Assembly: GCA_905182135.1 (NCBI GenBank)
Contig: CAJJAG010000003.1
Coordinates: 248,001 to 312,000, forward strand
Direction of reading: 5' to 3'
DNA from: an uncultured Acidimicrobiaceae bacterium
GTDB lineage: Bacteria; Actinomycetota; Acidimicrobiia; Acidimicrobiales; UBA10347
DNA length: 64,000 nucleotides
How positions within the stretch are numbered: the first letter of the stretch is position 1; every line of letters starts with the position of its first letter. Under the pieces are notes generated by a model, which was not told the origin of the DNA, ran no database searches, and worked only from the letters and a program-made list of their open reading frames with translations. Below, piece after piece: positions 63,904-64,000 of this stretch. Made by a program: the position numbers and the translations under genes.

Positions 63904-64000
63904 CTATTGGTCGGTAATCGACTGATCGATCGCGTCGATTTCGAGCAGGTTTGTGATCTTCAGCAGCGTGGCCAACACGTAGCCATCGACAGAGGTAAAC
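63904..64000 (-). CDS. 3' end of an unidentified gene, cut by the right window edge
   Basis: The minus-strand frame from the edge to the TAG at 63904-63906 encodes about 31 residues (FTSVDGYVLATLLKITNLLEI, DAIDQSITDQ) with an amphipathic helix and no stop. It is too short to classify. The start lies beyond position 64000. Confidence 0.4.
   Translation of the reverse strand, partial: FTSVDGYVLATLLKITNLLEIDAIDQSITDQ

Overview
The window is the replication-origin region of an actinobacterial chromosome, most likely a member of class Acidimicrobiia or a close relative (the class is an inference). The direct evidence is gene content and order. Reading leftward from the origin are rpmH, rnpA, yidD, yidC, jag, rsmG, parA and parB, followed by a trxA-trxB block preceded by an ECF sigma/anti-sigma pair. 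Reading rightward are dnaA, dnaN, recF, dciA, gyrB, gyrA, a DUF3566 gene and tRNA-Ile. This is the layout known from Mycobacterium and other Actinobacteria, although murJ and cwlM are absent from it. Families typical of Actinobacteria (HspR, DUF3499, DUF3566, DUF2510, EtfD-like) and moderate G+C agree.

Layout. 1-6.1 kb: an edge-truncated beta-propeller lipoprotein, a DUF3499 protein, an unrecognised three-gene cluster ending in a triple-LysM lipoprotein, a cyclophilin, and a 3-hydroxyacyl-CoA dehydrogenase flanked by palindromic repeats. 6.2-12.8 kb: a leftward run of dnaK-grpE-dnaJ-hspR followed by purA-purB and a small zinc-ribbon ORF. 13.2-20.5 kb: EtfD-like iron-sulfur oxidoreductase, TatA-like protein, fda-tdk-dcd (leftward), galE and a DegV protein. 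20.8-24.4 kb: SigM-like sigma and anti-sigma, a small membrane protein, trxB and trxA. 24.7-30.8 kb: the leftward origin-proximal operon with two perfect parS sites. 31.2-41.9 kb: dnaA, oriC with a clear DnaA-trio unwinding element, dnaN, recF, dciA, gyrB, gyrA and two small accessory genes. 42-47 kb: tRNA-Ile, a saccharopine dehydrogenase-like enzyme, a FliA/WhiG-type sigma factor, a Crp/Fnr regulator, an alpha/beta hydrolase and a sulfurtransferase. 47.3-52.9 kb: an Aap/Bzt-type amino-acid ABC transporter. 53.3-63.7 kb: acyl-CoA (malonyl-CoA-like) synthetase, serB, a decayed-looking 640-bp stretch, a LapA-domain protein, a flavin reductase with an acyl-CoA dehydrogenase, prfC, selO and a DUF2510 membrane protein. 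A minus-strand gene fragment lies at the right edge.

Functionally, the centre couples initiation (DnaA, DnaA boxes and trio), clamp, helicase loading (DciA), gyrase and segregation (ParA/ParB/parS). The left arm is proteostasis, purine and pyrimidine nucleotide supply and redox. The right arm is amino-acid uptake and fatty-acid metabolism.

I found no CRISPR array, prophage, insertion sequence or recognisable defence system. The most unusual items are the rnpA start, which has no canonical codon between the far side of rpmH and the conserved N-terminus of the protein; a natural Asn at the GyrB quinolone-pocket position; the 28-bp palindromic repeats around the hydroxyacyl-CoA dehydrogenase gene; and a few unrecognised small genes.
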